Assembly: GCF_947504135.1 (NCBI RefSeq) | Contig: NZ_CANNGG010000001.1 | Location: 620,001 to 684,000 of the forward strand | Source: an uncultured Tenacibaculum sp. | GTDB lineage: Bacteria; Bacteroidota; Bacteroidia; Flavobacteriales; Flavobacteriaceae | Length of the DNA stretch: 64,000 nucleotides | Direction of reading: 5' to 3' | Shown: positions 26,958-35,524 of the stretch, one piece after another | How positions within the stretch are numbered: the stretch's first letter is position 1 | Layout of the letters: each line of letters begins with the position of its first letter | Translations under genes and position numbers: made by a program | Notes under the pieces: model-generated | The model's database searches: none | Seen by the model: the letters and a program-made list of their open reading frames with translations, nothing else | Told to the model about the DNA's origin: nothing

Positions 26958-27776
26958 ATGAATTTTTTAGAAATAGATATTTTACAGCCTTTTAAAGATA
27001 TTTTTCAAGAAATTATAAACACGCTACCAATGGTAGCAATGTTTGTTCTTTTTGTGATTGTTTCATGGTTAGTAATAAAGGTATTTTTATATATAGTTAG
27101 AAAAGCACTGGCAAAGACTAAAATTGATGAATGGTCTAAAAAATTACGAAAGACAGAGATTTTTGGGAATAGTACCATAAACATTGTATTAACCAATGTG
27201 ATTCTGGCTGTATTAAAGTGGTTTTTAATTTTTGTTTTTGTTATGGTCGGAGCTGAAATGTTTGGTTTAAAAGTCGTTTCAGAAGGGATAAAAAGTTTCT
27301 TTGCTTATCTGCCTAAATTACTAACAGCATTAGGAATTTTTGTAGCAGGTGCTTATTTAGGTACTATGGTTAAAAAAGCAATTCAATCAATGTTTAAGTC
27401 GCTTGAGGTATCAGGTGGAAATTTAGTAGGGAACATAGCTTTTTATTTAATAGTTGTATTTTTATCTATAACAGCATTAGATCAAGCAGGAGTTGATACT
27501 TCAGTAATAAAAAGTAATGTAACATTATTGATTGGATCAGTGCTTTTAGCTTTTACTTTAGCCTTTGGTTTTGGTGCAAGAGAAGCTGTTGCTAGATTAC
27601 TTTACGGATATTATTCTAGAAAGAACATAGAGATAGGTGCAAAGGTTGTTATTAACGATGTAGAAGGTGTTGTTGTGGCGATCGATAATATTTGTGCAAC
27701 TATAGCTACAGTTGAAGGGAAGATTATTTTTCCAATAAAAGATATAGTTGATAGTAAAATAGTTATAAAAAATTAG
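26958..27776 (+). CDS. Mechanosensitive ion channel family protein (MscS-like, conserved TM-helix type)
   Basis: A 272-residue membrane protein with about five hydrophobic segments: residues ~20-48, 75-100, 110-130, 155-175 and 185-215. The pore-like helix GSVLLAFTLAFGFGAREAVARLLYGYY and the following beta-rich NIEIGAKVVINDVEGVVVAIDNICATIATVEGKIIFPIKDI correspond to the MscS TM3 and beta domain. It probably relieves osmotic stress in the inner membrane. Grouping with an ECF sigma factor suggests envelope or osmotic stress response. The large C-terminal vestibule of canonical MscS is truncated. Confidence 0.82.
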   Translation: MNFLEIDILQPFKDIFQEIINTLPMVAMFVLFVIVSWLVIKVFLYIVRKALAKTKIDEWSKKLRKTEIFGNSTINIVLTNVILAVLKWFLIFVFVMVGAEMFGLKVVSEGIKSFFAYLPKLLTALGIFVAGAYLGTMVKKAIQSMFKSLEVSGGNLVGNIAFYLIVVFLSITALDQAGVDTSVIKSNVTLLIGSVLLAFTLAFGFGAREAVARLLYGYYSRKNIEIGAKVVINDVEGVVVAIDNICATIATVEGKIIFPIKDIVDSKIVIKN

Positions 27777-27797
27777 TAAAAATTTAACATTTTTTTA

Positions 27798-27917
27798 TAT
27801 CTTTGGGAATGATAAAAACACTGTTTTTTACAGTGCGATAGATTTCGGGGGACTTCTATCTAACAATGAAGAGAAATCTTTATGAAAGAAGGTCACGAAA
27901 GTGACCTTTTTTTATTT
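27798..27917 (+). ncRNA. Candidate structured small RNA, copy 1, with its own promoter
   Basis: A perfect -7 box TATCTTTG (27798-27805) directly follows the channel gene. Then come hairpin A, CACTGT/ACAGTG (27819-27835); hairpin B, GATAGA/TCTATC (27837-27860) with a 12-nt loop TTTCGGGGGACT; and terminator AAGGTCAC-GAAA-GTGACCTT plus T run (27889-27913). The predicted transcript is ~100 nt. A ten-codon ORF starts at 27809 (ATG) and ends within hairpin B, but there is no gene after the terminator for it to control. It may belong to the Flavo-1 class of flavobacterial RNAs; I cannot confirm this without a covariance search. Confidence 0.6.
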
Positions 27918-27930
27918 ATATAATGTGACT

Positions 27931-28030
27931 TTTACAGATAAAATGTATCTAAACATATAGAGAATAATAGATTTTGGAGGATTTCTATCTAATGCAAAGA
28001 AAAAGGCTATCAGATTTCTGATAGCCTTTT
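27931..28030 (+). ncRNA. Candidate structured small RNA, copy 2, diverged
   Basis: It repeats the architecture of the preceding element with changed sequence: hairpin A, AGATA/TATCT (27936-27950); hairpin B, ATAGA/TCTAT (27967-27988), with 12-nt loop TTTTGGAGGATT; and a 13-bp terminator stem AAAAGGCTATCAG / CTGATAGCCTTTT (28001-28030). The best-conserved part is ATAGATTT-GG-GGA-TTCTATCTAA. No clear -7 box precedes it, so it may be processed, weakly expressed, or a decaying copy. The terminator can also serve porT on the other strand. Confidence 0.5.
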
Positions 28031-28047
28031 CTATTTATAATATAGTT

Positions 28048-28743
28048 TTACTCAAAAGCTAGATGTAAAAACACCCCTCTGGTACCTAAGTAATTAATAG
28101 GGTCTGTCCACTGAGAAGCTTTGTTATCGTATTTAACTTCGTTATTTATAGCAAAAACACCTCTTATTGAAGGAGAAAATTTAAAGTAACTTAAGTAAAA
28201 ATCTACTCCAATACCAACTTCGTACATAAAGTTGTTGGTTGTTGTTCTAAATTCTCCAGCAAAATTATCATCGCTATTTCGTTCGTTACTCGAAAAATTA
28301 TGATCGTACGAAACTCCACCTATCACATAAGGTCTCATGTTATTAAGTCTGTTTGTGCTAAATTTTAATAATAAAGGTAAATGTAAGTATGTAGCACCAA
28401 CTTCACGCGTAGTTATGTTTTCTGGACCAGATATATGATTGAAACGTAATGTTTTGGTGTTAGACATTAAACCAGGTTCGAAACGAAGATTTATGTTGTT
28501 ATGCAACCTTAAATCAGCAATTAAACCAACATTAAACCCAACAGACGACTCTACTTCAATTTCGGGATTGTTAATACTACTTGGTTTGTAGCCTATTTTG
28601 TAACCATTATTATTAGCTCCTAAATAAAAACCGTAGTGAAAAAGAGGTTTATCAAAACTAGGAAGTTTCAATATTTTTTCTCTTTGAGCTTGAGCAGCAA
28701 TTGAAACTGCGAAAATTCCGAAAAGTAAAAGCCTTTTTAACAT
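28048..28743 (-). CDS. porT: PorT-family outer membrane protein (type IX secretion)
   Basis: A 231-residue beta-barrel protein with signal peptide MLKRLLLFGIFAVSIAAQAQ and alternating amphipathic strands ending in an aromatic C-terminus (FLHLAFE). PorT/SprT of Bacteroidota is needed for the type IX secretion system and gliding, and commonly sits directly beside the menaquinone methyltransferase gene, as here (1-bp gap). Family assignment is from context and overall pattern, since barrel sequences diverge quickly. Confidence 0.8.
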   Translation of the reverse strand: MLKRLLLFGIFAVSIAAQAQREKILKLPSFDKPLFHYGFYLGANNNGYKIGYKPSSINNPEIEVESSVGFNVGLIADLRLHNNINLRFEPGLMSNTKTLRFNHISGPENITTREVGATYLHLPLLLKFSTNRLNNMRPYVIGGVSYDHNFSSNERNSDDNFAGEFRTTTNNFMYEVGIGVDFYLSYFKFSPSIRGVFAINNEVKYDNKASQWTDPINYLGTRGVFLHLAFE

Positions 28744-28744
28744 A

Positions 28745-29473
28745 CTATTTTAAAGCGGTATAAATTGATGCAACACCAAAGGTTACAGGTATATTCTTTG
28801 CATTCTTAAACCCATTTTTTTGCAAAATATTGTTGAAAGCCTCTCCAAAAGGAAAAGAATTTGCCGTTTCAGATAAATACGAGTAAGCAACTTTGTCTTT
28901 TGAAAAGAGTTTACCAATTATAGGTAAAATAAAATTAGTGTACAGTTTGTATCCTTGCTTAAAAGGAAATTTAGTAGGGTTTGAGGTTTCTAGCACCACA
29001 AATTTACCTCCAGGTTTTAGTACACGAAGTATTTCGGTTATACCTTTATCTAAATTTTCAAAATTTCTAACGCCAAAAGAAACTGTAATAGCATCAAAAG
29101 TGTTGTCAGGAAAAGGGATGTTCTCACTATCTCCAACTACCATTTCTATTTTGTTTGATAAGTTAGCTTTGGCAACTTTTTGTCTTCCTACTTGTAGCAT
29201 TCCTTCAGAAATGTCTAAGCCAACAATTCTATCAGGTTTTAATTGCGACATCATTAAGGCTAAGTCACCAGTACCAGTGGCAATATCTAAGATTTGTTTC
29301 GGATTATTTTCTCCTACTAGTTTTACTACTTTCTTACGCCAACTAACATCTATTCCAAAAGAAATAACACGGTTTAACCCGTCATAATCTTCAGAAATAT
29401 TGTCAAACATTTTAGCAACTTGCTCTTTCTTTCCTAATTCAGAATCTTTATATGGTTTGATGTTTTCAGACAT
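28745..29473 (-). CDS. ubiE: Demethylmenaquinone methyltransferase (UbiE/MenG)
   Basis: A 242-residue SAM-dependent methyltransferase catalysing the last step of menaquinone synthesis. Motifs are [21 protein letters not shown] at the N-terminus, the SAM loop [27 protein letters not shown], and the post-motif [32 protein letters not shown], all diagnostic of UbiE/MenG. Menaquinone is the expected quinone for the cytochrome bd oxidase encoded at 19-21 kb. Confidence 0.95.
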   Translation of the reverse strand: MSENIKPYKDSELGKKEQVAKMFDNISEDYDGLNRVISFGIDVSWRKKVVKLVGENNPKQILDIATGTGDLALMMSQLKPDRIVGLDISEGMLQVGRQKVAKANLSNKIEMVVGDSENIPFPDNTFDAITVSFGVRNFENLDKGITEILRVLKPGGKFVVLETSNPTKFPFKQGYKLYTNFILPIIGKLFSKDKVAYSYLSETANSFPFGEAFNNILQKNGFKNAKNIPVTFGVASIYTALK

Positions 29474-29497
29474 GTTTTTTGTATGGTTTACGGTAAA

Positions 29498-30391
29498 TTA
29501 TCCGTTAATAGCAACTACTTCGTTAATTTGATTTGGTAGCATTTCTTTTAGCATGGTTTCAATACCATTTTTCAAGGTTACTGTTGAAGACGGACATCCG
29601 CTACATGCTCCTTGTAAAATAACGCTTACTCGTTTGCTTTCTCCGTCGTATGACTGAAAAGCAATGTTTCCTCCATCTGAAGCAACAGCAGGCTTGATAT
29701 ATTCATCTAGAATATCAACAATTTTAGTTTCAACATCAGTTAAATTCTCTTTAGGAATTTCAACGTTTTGTTTTGTTTGTTGCTTTGGTAATTCAGTAAT
29801 GATTTCTTTACCTTCTTGAATAAAGTTGCGAATAAATGTACGAACCTCTTGGTAAACTTCATTCCATTCAATCATATCGTATTTTGTAATAGAAATATAG
29901 TTTTCAGAAATGAAAATTTCTTTTACAAAAGGAAAATTGAATAAGGCTTGGGCTAGAGGAGAAGACTTGCTAGCTTCTTCAATATTTGTAAATTCAACAT
30001 CAGTTTGTGTTAACGCTTTGTTGGTTCCGAACTTCATTACAGCTGGATTCGGAGTAACTTCTGCATATACTTCAATAGCGTCTTTTTTAGTAGTTTCTTC
30101 TTTAACTACCGAATTTCCACTTTGAATATAAGCTTCAATTTGTTCTCTAACTTCTTCTTCAACATCCTCCCATTGTACGATATCGTATCGTTGAATTGCT
30201 ATAAAATTAGCAGTTACTAATACTTTTTTTACAAATGGAAGATAAAAAAGTTGTTGAGCTAAAGGTGAGTTTTTAGCTTCGTCAATATTGTTGTATTCAT
30301 AACTACCACCGTTCACTAAAATTTTGTTGCTAACAAACTTTAAGATGGTTTCGTTATTGGTTTCTTGTATGTTTATTTTAATAGAACTCAT
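29498..30391 (-). CDS. Nfu-type iron-sulfur cluster scaffold/carrier with two Nfu_N domains
   Basis: 297 residues from the ATG at 30391 (MSSIKINIQETNNETILKF). There are two tandem Nfu_N-like domains, residues ~3-85 and ~98-190; both contain the pattern SPLAQ-LF-PFVK. A C-terminal NifU domain with GACSGCPSSTVTLKNGIE provides the CxxC that binds the cluster. It delivers Fe-S clusters to apo-proteins in the cytoplasm. The tandem N-domain arrangement is an internal duplication visible in the protein. The longer upstream reading is rejected as unconserved. Confidence 0.9.
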   Translation of the reverse strand: MSSIKINIQETNNETILKFVSNKILVNGGSYEYNNIDEAKNSPLAQQLFYLPFVKKVLVTANFIAIQRYDIVQWEDVEEEVREQIEAYIQSGNSVVKEETTKKDAIEVYAEVTPNPAVMKFGTNKALTQTDVEFTNIEEASKSSPLAQALFNFPFVKEIFISENYISITKYDMIEWNEVYQEVRTFIRNFIQEGKEIITELPKQQTKQNVEIPKENLTDVETKIVDILDEYIKPAVASDGGNIAFQSYDGESKRVSVILQGACSGCPSSTVTLKNGIETMLKEMLPNQINEVVAING

Positions 30392-30443
30392 AAGTTGTAA
30401 ATAAGGAGCAAAATTAAGGTAAAAAACTGAGATATGGATATAT

Positions 30444-30466
30444 AAAAAATCCTGCATAAAGCAGGA
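30444..30466 (-). terminator. Terminator after the OmpP1-family gene
   Basis: Minus strand: stem TCCTGC/GCAGGA followed by TTTTTT, lying 24 bp past the stop of the gene at 30490. Confidence 0.75.
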
Positions 30467-30489
30467 CTTTTATATCATGTTTTAAAGAA

Positions 30490-31842
30490 TTATAAACTGA
30501 ATGTTACAGTTCCTGAAATTCTTGAGGTATTGTTATTAATTGCTAAATCGCTATTTTGGTAAATTGTATAATATTCTTTGTTTTTCGATTTGGTGTAACT
30601 TAAGTCAATCTTGATATTGCCAAAGTTATATCCTAATCCAGCAGAGAAACCTTGTATGTTATCATCGTCAGTATTACCCCCTAAAAGTAAATTAGGGTCT
30701 TTTTCGTAATGGTATCCACCTCGTACGCTCATGTTATCAAAGCGCCATTCGGTACCAATATTTAAAGCATGAGTGTTTCTATAATTGTTAGCAAAATTAG
30801 TGTTAGTATTTGAGAAGTTACCACCACTATATTTTATGTTTTTAAAATCTTTATAGGTGTAGTCTACACTAATTAATCCTTTTTTACCTATTACATAAGC
30901 TCCACTTGCTGTAAACCTACTTGGAGATCTGAATTTATACAAATACGATTCAGGGCCTATTATATCAAGATCTTCAGGGATACTTAAGTTTTCAACTCTC
31001 TTCATTAAAAGTTCATCATAATAATCTTCTAAAACTTCTTGATACCATGTAGGTGATTCATAGGCTAAACCAAATCTAATATTTTGATCGAGTTTATAGA
31101 TAAAACCTAGACCAATCGAAAAACCTGTTCCTTGTATATAACTTTCTGTATAGTTTTCTACATCTAATACGTTTCCATCTATATCATCATTTATCTCATT
31201 GAACAAATGCTCTCTGTAAAATTCTAGATCATGAAAGTTTAAAGATGCACCAACATGCAGTTTGTTTTGATGTACAGATGAGAACCCTACACTAAATACA
31301 CTCGATTTTCCGTCAATATAACTTGAGTTGTATTGGTCGAGACTTCTATCAAACTGAGTTTTTATTACTTTTGGATCGGCAACGTGTTCGTTATAAATTA
31401 AATATTGACTATTACCTTCTGCAGCATGGAATCCGCTAAAATCTTTTTTGATTCGGTAATTAAAAGTCAACGCAAAACGATTCCAATTAGAGTTCAGTGC
31501 AGAATCAAAAGATAAAATCCCACCAGCTTGCGTTATGTTGAAAAAATCATCTTCTGTATTGGTAGTATTTCCATAGTATTTGGAAGTGTATTCTGTATTT
31601 CTATTACCCAAAGTAACACCAAAGGTACTTTTAATAGCTACAGCACTACCTGCAGGGTTAATTCCGAAGGAAGAGATATCGCCTCCTAATGCTCCGAAGG
31701 CACCACTCATAGCCTCAAAACGAGCGGTTCCGTAGTTATCGTCTTTAGAAAATAAAACTCCTAAATCATTGTAGTTTAAAGATTGAGAATAGGAAGTGTA
31801 TGTGCTGGCAACACCAATTGCAAGAGCTAAAATTCTTTTCAT
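30490..31842 (-). CDS. OmpP1/FadL-family outer membrane transporter
   Basis: A 450-residue outer membrane beta-barrel with signal peptide ending ...YTSYSQ. The N-terminal hatch region contains GTARFEAMSGAFGALGGDISSFGINPAGSAV, matching the conserved NPAG motif of FadL/TodX proteins that import hydrophobic compounds such as long-chain fatty acids. The barrel ends in a strand, ISGTVTFSL. The substrate is not deducible. The start lies 15 bp from the stop of the upstream lipoprotein gene, so the two are probably co-transcribed. Confidence 0.87.
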   Translation of the reverse strand: MKRILALAIGVASTYTSYSQSLNYNDLGVLFSKDDNYGTARFEAMSGAFGALGGDISSFGINPAGSAVAIKSTFGVTLGNRNTEYTSKYYGNTTNTEDDFFNITQAGGILSFDSALNSNWNRFALTFNYRIKKDFSGFHAAEGNSQYLIYNEHVADPKVIKTQFDRSLDQYNSSYIDGKSSVFSVGFSSVHQNKLHVGASLNFHDLEFYREHLFNEINDDIDGNVLDVENYTESYIQGTGFSIGLGFIYKLDQNIRFGLAYESPTWYQEVLEDYYDELLMKRVENLSIPEDLDIIGPESYLYKFRSPSRFTASGAYVIGKKGLISVDYTYKDFKNIKYSGGNFSNTNTNFANNYRNTHALNIGTEWRFDNMSVRGGYHYEKDPNLLLGGNTDDDNIQGFSAGLGYNFGNIKIDLSYTKSKNKEYYTIYQNSDLAINNNTSRISGTVTFSL

Positions 31843-31857
31843 GTGTTTATTTTTTAA

Positions 31858-33171
31858 TTATCTTCTAGGGCTTCTTGAACTTGAACTATTTCTAGAAGAA
31901 TTATTTCGTATACTCCTAGATGGTGTAGAATAACTACGAGAAGATCTGTTAGAAGATCTTGAATAACTTCTGTTATTCCTTGTATTGTTACTACGAGAAG
32001 CATATTCTTTTTTACTACGGTTATTAGACCTTGTGTAGCTACGAGAATTTCTTGTCGGAGTAGATTTTTTTATACTTCTGTTTCTGCTACTATTATTAGT
32101 GTTGTAGCTTCTAGAGTTTCTTGTAGATCTGGTTACACTTCTGTTGTTGTATGAGTTATCATTATGGTTTCTTACAGCATGCCCTCTAGAACTTCTACTC
32201 CTGGTGGTACGTGGTGTGCTTCTGTAGTTTCTGTTAGAGCGAGTTCCGCTAGAATTGTAACTTCTAGTTCTAGTAGAACGGTTTATGTTCCTGTTGTTCG
32301 ATCTGTTACTTCTTGTATTATATCCTCTAGTGTTCCTTGTAGAGCGAGTGTTTCTAGAACTACGATAAGTTCTGTCGTTACTTCTTCTATATACATCAGA
32401 AGAGCGTCTTGAAACAGTTGTTCCTCTACGACCAGTAGTATAGCCTCTTCTAGAGCTAGAAGCTACTCTGTTGTTTCTGTAGTAGTTAGCGCCTCTGTAA
32501 GGTCGGTAATAACGGTTGTTGTAGTATCTGTTATGATAATAAGGTCTGTAATAATTGTATCCGTAATAAGGAGAGTTCCAGTAAGAACCGTAATAAAAAC
32601 CACCTACACCAACGTAAAATCCAGAATTCCAGTTATGATAAGGATGCCAGTGGTGGTTGTAGCCCCAATAGTTATAATAACGAGGTCTCCACCAAGGTCT
32701 GTAATAATTATATCCATAGCCATAGTAAGAGTCCCAGTACCAATCATTGTGGTAACCCCATCTAGGATATGTATTGATGTTTATAACTACATCGCTATTG
32801 CTGTTATACCCCCAAGGTTCATTACTGTTATAAGTAATTCTTGTTTCGGGCTCATCTTCATAAATAACTTCTTCGTCATCATAATAATCGGCATTCTCAG
32901 ACTTATAGTTCTCTATATCGGTAAAAATATCTGTTCCGTTTAAAGTACCTAAACGTTCAACTTCTTTGGTAAAGTAATTTTCTTCGTAATCATCATATTC
33001 TCTTTCGTCAACAATAATTACTCTACGTTCTGGTTGTTCAATATCGTCTGCATAAATTCCATCCTCGTAACCAACAGTTGTTTGTGTGGATCCGCAAGAA
33101 ACAAACGTAGCTACCATTAGAATTGATAGAATAGAAAGAGGGAGTTTGGTATTGGTGTAATGGAACTTCAT
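31858..33171 (-). CDS. Low-complexity lipoprotein, Tyr/Trp-rich then Arg/Ser/Asn-rich
   Basis: A 437-residue predicted lipoprotein (signal ending VATFVSCGSTQ). Three compositional zones are visible. Residues ~30-130 are acidic (Asp/Glu/Tyr). Residues ~130-235 are extremely aromatic, with repeated YYGY, NYYRP, HW and GWG units. Residues ~235-437 are almost only Arg, Ser, Asn, Thr and Tyr (SRNTRS, NRSYNT type units) with hardly any acidic residue. No enzymatic domain is recognisable. Similar flavobacterial proteins have been called 'vitellogenin-like' from composition only. It probably lies on the cell surface or in the periplasm, possibly bound to polyanions. It precedes the OmpP1 gene by 15 bp. 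Confidence 0.8.
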   Translation of the reverse strand: MKFHYTNTKLPLSILSILMVATFVSCGSTQTTVGYEDGIYADDIEQPERRVIIVDEREYDDYEENYFTKEVERLGTLNGTDIFTDIENYKSENADYYDDEEVIYEDEPETRITYNSNEPWGYNSNSDVVININTYPRWGYHNDWYWDSYYGYGYNYYRPWWRPRYYNYWGYNHHWHPYHNWNSGFYVGVGGFYYGSYWNSPYYGYNYYRPYYHNRYYNNRYYRPYRGANYYRNNRVASSSRRGYTTGRRGTTVSRRSSDVYRRSNDRTYRSSRNTRSTRNTRGYNTRSNRSNNRNINRSTRTRSYNSSGTRSNRNYRSTPRTTRSRSSRGHAVRNHNDNSYNNRSVTRSTRNSRSYNTNNSSRNRSIKKSTPTRNSRSYTRSNNRSKKEYASRSNNTRNNRSYSRSSNRSSRSYSTPSRSIRNNSSRNSSSSRSPRR

Positions 33172-33232
33172 GACCTTAGGTTTTAGTTAATGCAAATTAT
33201 TTTTTATTGAGTAGCAAAAATTAATTTCTTTG

Positions 33233-33264
33233 TTGGGCTTGTTACCTTATTTAATGTAGTTTTG
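33233..33264 (+). promoter_or_regulatory. Promoter of proS
   Basis: TTG (33233-33235), a 21-bp spacer and TAGTTTTG (33257-33264), a full match to the Bacteroidota pattern, lie 52 bp before the proS ATG. Confidence 0.65.
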
Positions 33265-33316
33265 CATACACAATTTACGCATAAAAAATAACAATATTTA
33301 TGCCAAACTTTTGAAT

Positions 33317-34795
33317 ATGAGCAAACATTTAACAAAAAGAGACGAAGATTACTCGAAGTGGTATAACGAATTGATTATCAAAGCTGATTTAGCTGAGAAC
33401 TCAGCGGTTAGAGGATGTATGGTAATTAAGCCCTACGGATTTGCAATTTGGGAGAACATGCAAAAAGAGTTAGATAGAATGTTTAAAGAAACAGGACATC
33501 AAAATGCATATTTTCCTCTTTTTGTTCCCAAAAGTTTGTTTGAAGCTGAAGAGAAAAATGCTGAAGGTTTTGCAAAAGAGTGTGCGGTAGTTACACATTA
33601 TCGTTTGCAGAATGACCCTGAAAGAGAAGGAAAGCTTCGTGTAGATCCTGAAGCAAAGTTAGAAGAAGAGTTAGTAGTTCGTCCAACTTCCGAAGCAATT
33701 ATTTGGAATACTTATAAAGGATGGATACAATCACATAGAGATTTACCATTATTGATTAACCAATGGGCGAATGTTGTACGTTGGGAAATGCGTACACGTT
33801 TATTTTTACGTACTGCAGAATTTTTATGGCAAGAAGGTCATACAGCACACGCTACAAAAGCAGAAGCACTAGCTGAAGCAAAACAAATGCAAGAAGTATA
33901 TGCAACTTTTGCAGAAGAGTTTATGGCAATGCCAGTGATAAAAGGTGCAAAAAGTGAGAGCGAGCGTTTCGCAGGAGCTGATGATACCTTAACTATTGAA
34001 GCGTTAATGCAAGATGGAAAAGCGTTACAAGCTGGAACATCACATTTCTTAGGTCAGAACTTTGCTAAGGCATTTGATGTAAAGTATACGTCAAGAGAAG
34101 GGAAACAAGAATATGTATGGGCAACATCATGGGGGGTATCAACTCGATTAATAGGTGGGTTGATTATGACACACTCTGATGATGCAGGTTTAGTATTACC
34201 TCCAAAGTTAGCGCCAATCCAAGTAGTAATCGTTCCCATATATAAAGGAGAAGAGCAATTAGACGCTATTTCTGAAAAGGTAGATGTAATTGTAAATGAA
34301 TTACGAGCTAAAGGTATATCAGTAAAATTTGACGATAGAGATACTTTTAGACCAGGAGCTAAGTTTGCAGAATACGAATTAAAAGGGGTGCCTGTAAGAA
34401 TTGCTATGGGGGCTCGTGATTTAGAAAATGGTACAGTTGAGGTTGCACGTCGTGATACTTTTGAAAAACAAACGGTTTCTAGAGAAGCGGTAGTGGATGT
34501 TGTGGCTAACTTATTAGAAGAAATCCAAGAGAATTTGTATACTAGAGCATTAAACTATAGAAACGATCACATCACAGAAGTAAATACATTTGATGAGTTT
34601 AAAAATGTGATAGAAAACAAAGGAGGATTCGTTTCTGCTCATTGGGATGGTACTATTGAAACAGAAGACAAGATTAAAGAATTAACAAAAGCAACCATAA
34701 GATGTATTCCTAATAATGCAAAAGAAGAGGAGGGAACATGTGTGTTTACAGGTAAACGATCTACTAAAAGAGTGCTCTTCGCTAAGGCTTATTAA
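33317..34795 (+). CDS. proS: Proline--tRNA ligase (short, archaeal/eukaryote-like type)
   Basis: A 492-residue class II aminoacyl-tRNA synthetase charging tRNA-Pro in the cytoplasm. It has motif 2-like residues around [31 protein letters not shown] and motif 3-like [21 protein letters not shown], an anticodon-binding domain (about 285-400), and a C-terminal zinc-like domain with residual cysteines ([20 protein letters not shown]). The absence of the long editing insertion places it in the compact subtype. The start is the ATG at 33317, not the TTG two codons before. Confidence 0.95.
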   Translation: MSKHLTKRDEDYSKWYNELIIKADLAENSAVRGCMVIKPYGFAIWENMQKELDRMFKETGHQNAYFPLFVPKSLFEAEEKNAEGFAKECAVVTHYRLQNDPEREGKLRVDPEAKLEEELVVRPTSEAIIWNTYKGWIQSHRDLPLLINQWANVVRWEMRTRLFLRTAEFLWQEGHTAHATKAEALAEAKQMQEVYATFAEEFMAMPVIKGAKSESERFAGADDTLTIEALMQDGKALQAGTSHFLGQNFAKAFDVKYTSREGKQEYVWATSWGVSTRLIGGLIMTHSDDAGLVLPPKLAPIQVVIVPIYKGEEQLDAISEKVDVIVNELRAKGISVKFDDRDTFRPGAKFAEYELKGVPVRIAMGARDLENGTVEVARRDTFEKQTVSREAVVDVVANLLEEIQENLYTRALNYRNDHITEVNTFDEFKNVIENKGGFVSAHWDGTIETEDKIKELTKATIRCIPNNAKEEEGTCVFTGKRSTKRVLFAKAY

Positions 34796-34812
34796 AAAAA
34801 ATAAAAAAAAGC

Positions 34813-34843
34813 TTTGTGTAATAAAAAACAGTTTCTATATTTG
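34813..34843 (+). promoter_or_regulatory. Promoter of tRNA-Glu copy 1
   Basis: TTTG (34813-34816), 19 bp, TATATTTG (34836-34843): both boxes match the Bacteroidota consensus. The start point falls in the CACCCGCAATC stretch that precedes both tRNA copies. Confidence 0.85.
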
Positions 34844-34871
34844 CACCCGCAATCGCAAAATAGATTGTTTT

Positions 34872-34943
34872 GGTCCGTTCGTCTAGGGGTTAGGACGCCA
34901 GGTTTTCATCCTGGTAACACGGGTTCGATTCCCGTACGGACTA
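34872..34943 (+). tRNA. tRNA-Glu (anticodon TTC), copy 1
   Basis: A 72-nt cloverleaf: acceptor GGTCCGT/ACGGACT (G-T closing pair), anticodon stem CCAGG/CCTGG with loop TTTTCAT giving TTC, T arm CGGG-TTCGATT-CCCG. CCA is not encoded. A small leader hairpin CAATC/GATTG precedes it. Confidence 0.96.
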
Positions 34944-34999
34944 CAAGTTCTTAAGCTTAGTTTTAGAGAAAAATAAAACTAATAAAAAGATGAAAATTA

Positions 35000-35029
35000 T
35001 TGCAAATAACGAAAAGAGTTGTATATTTG
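35000..35029 (+). promoter_or_regulatory. Promoter of tRNA-Glu copy 2
   Basis: TTG (35000-35002), 19 bp, TATATTTG (35022-35029), followed by the same CACCCGCAATC leader as copy 1. Confidence 0.82.
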
Positions 35030-35054
35030 CACCCGCAATCAGAAGGATTGTTTT

Positions 35055-35126
35055 GGTCCGTTCGTCTAGGGGTTAGGACGCCAGGTTTTCATCCTGGTAA
35101 CACGGGTTCGATTCCCGTACGGACTA
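35055..35126 (+). tRNA. tRNA-Glu (anticodon TTC), copy 2
   Basis: Identical in all 72 positions to the copy at 34872-34943, with its own promoter and the same leader stem CAATC/GATTG around a different loop. This is a tandem duplication of promoter plus tRNA. The transcript may run on into rpsT 35 bp downstream. Confidence 0.96.
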
Positions 35127-35161
35127 CAAGTTTTTTATAAACAATTAACGAATTTAGTACA

Positions 35162-35413
35162 ATGGCAAATCATAAGTCAGCATTAAAGAGAATCAGAAGT
35201 AACGAAGCAAAGCGCTTAAGAAATAAATATCAGCATAAAACAACTCGTAATGCTGTTAGAAAATTAAGAGCTACTGAAGATAAGAAGGAAGCAGAAGGAA
35301 TGTTTTCGACTGTTGTGTCTATGTTAGATAAATTAGCAAAGAACAACATTATTCATAAGAATAAAGCAGCAAACTTAAAGTCAAAGTTGGCTAAGCACGT
35401 TGCAGCTTTATAA
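35162..35413 (+). CDS. rpsT: 30S ribosomal protein S20
   Basis: An 83-residue, strongly basic protein, [22 protein letters not shown], with the family ending [22 protein letters not shown]. It binds 16S rRNA in the small subunit. It follows the second tRNA-Glu and is closed by a strong terminator. Confidence 0.97.
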   Translation: MANHKSALKRIRSNEAKRLRNKYQHKTTRNAVRKLRATEDKKEAEGMFSTVVSMLDKLAKNNIIHKNKAANLKSKLAKHVAAL

Positions 35414-35438
35414 GAGTTTTAAGGTTAGTTAATAGTTA

Positions 35439-35470
35439 AAAACGCCTCGATATTTATCGAGGCGTTTTTT
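35439..35470 (+). terminator. Terminator after rpsT
   Basis: A stem of about 12-14 bp, AAAACGCCTCGA / TCGAGGCGTTTT, ending in a run of Ts. Confidence 0.92.
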
Positions 35471-35524
35471 TATTAAATTAAAGTTTACTTTCCGTTTTGA
35501 TACGGTGGCATCTATATGTTTTAT

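Noticed and set aside
28893..29387. 164-codon open frame on the plus strand
   Set aside because: Lies entirely opposite the well-conserved menaquinone methyltransferase and has no ribosome binding site or conserved motif.
32164..32943. Long plus-strand open frames rich in Val/Ile/Ser opposite the low-complexity lipoprotein
   Set aside because: They are antisense shadows of the Arg/Ser and Tyr codon repeats, with no start signal or realistic protein composition; the minus-strand frame has a lipoprotein signal and good context.
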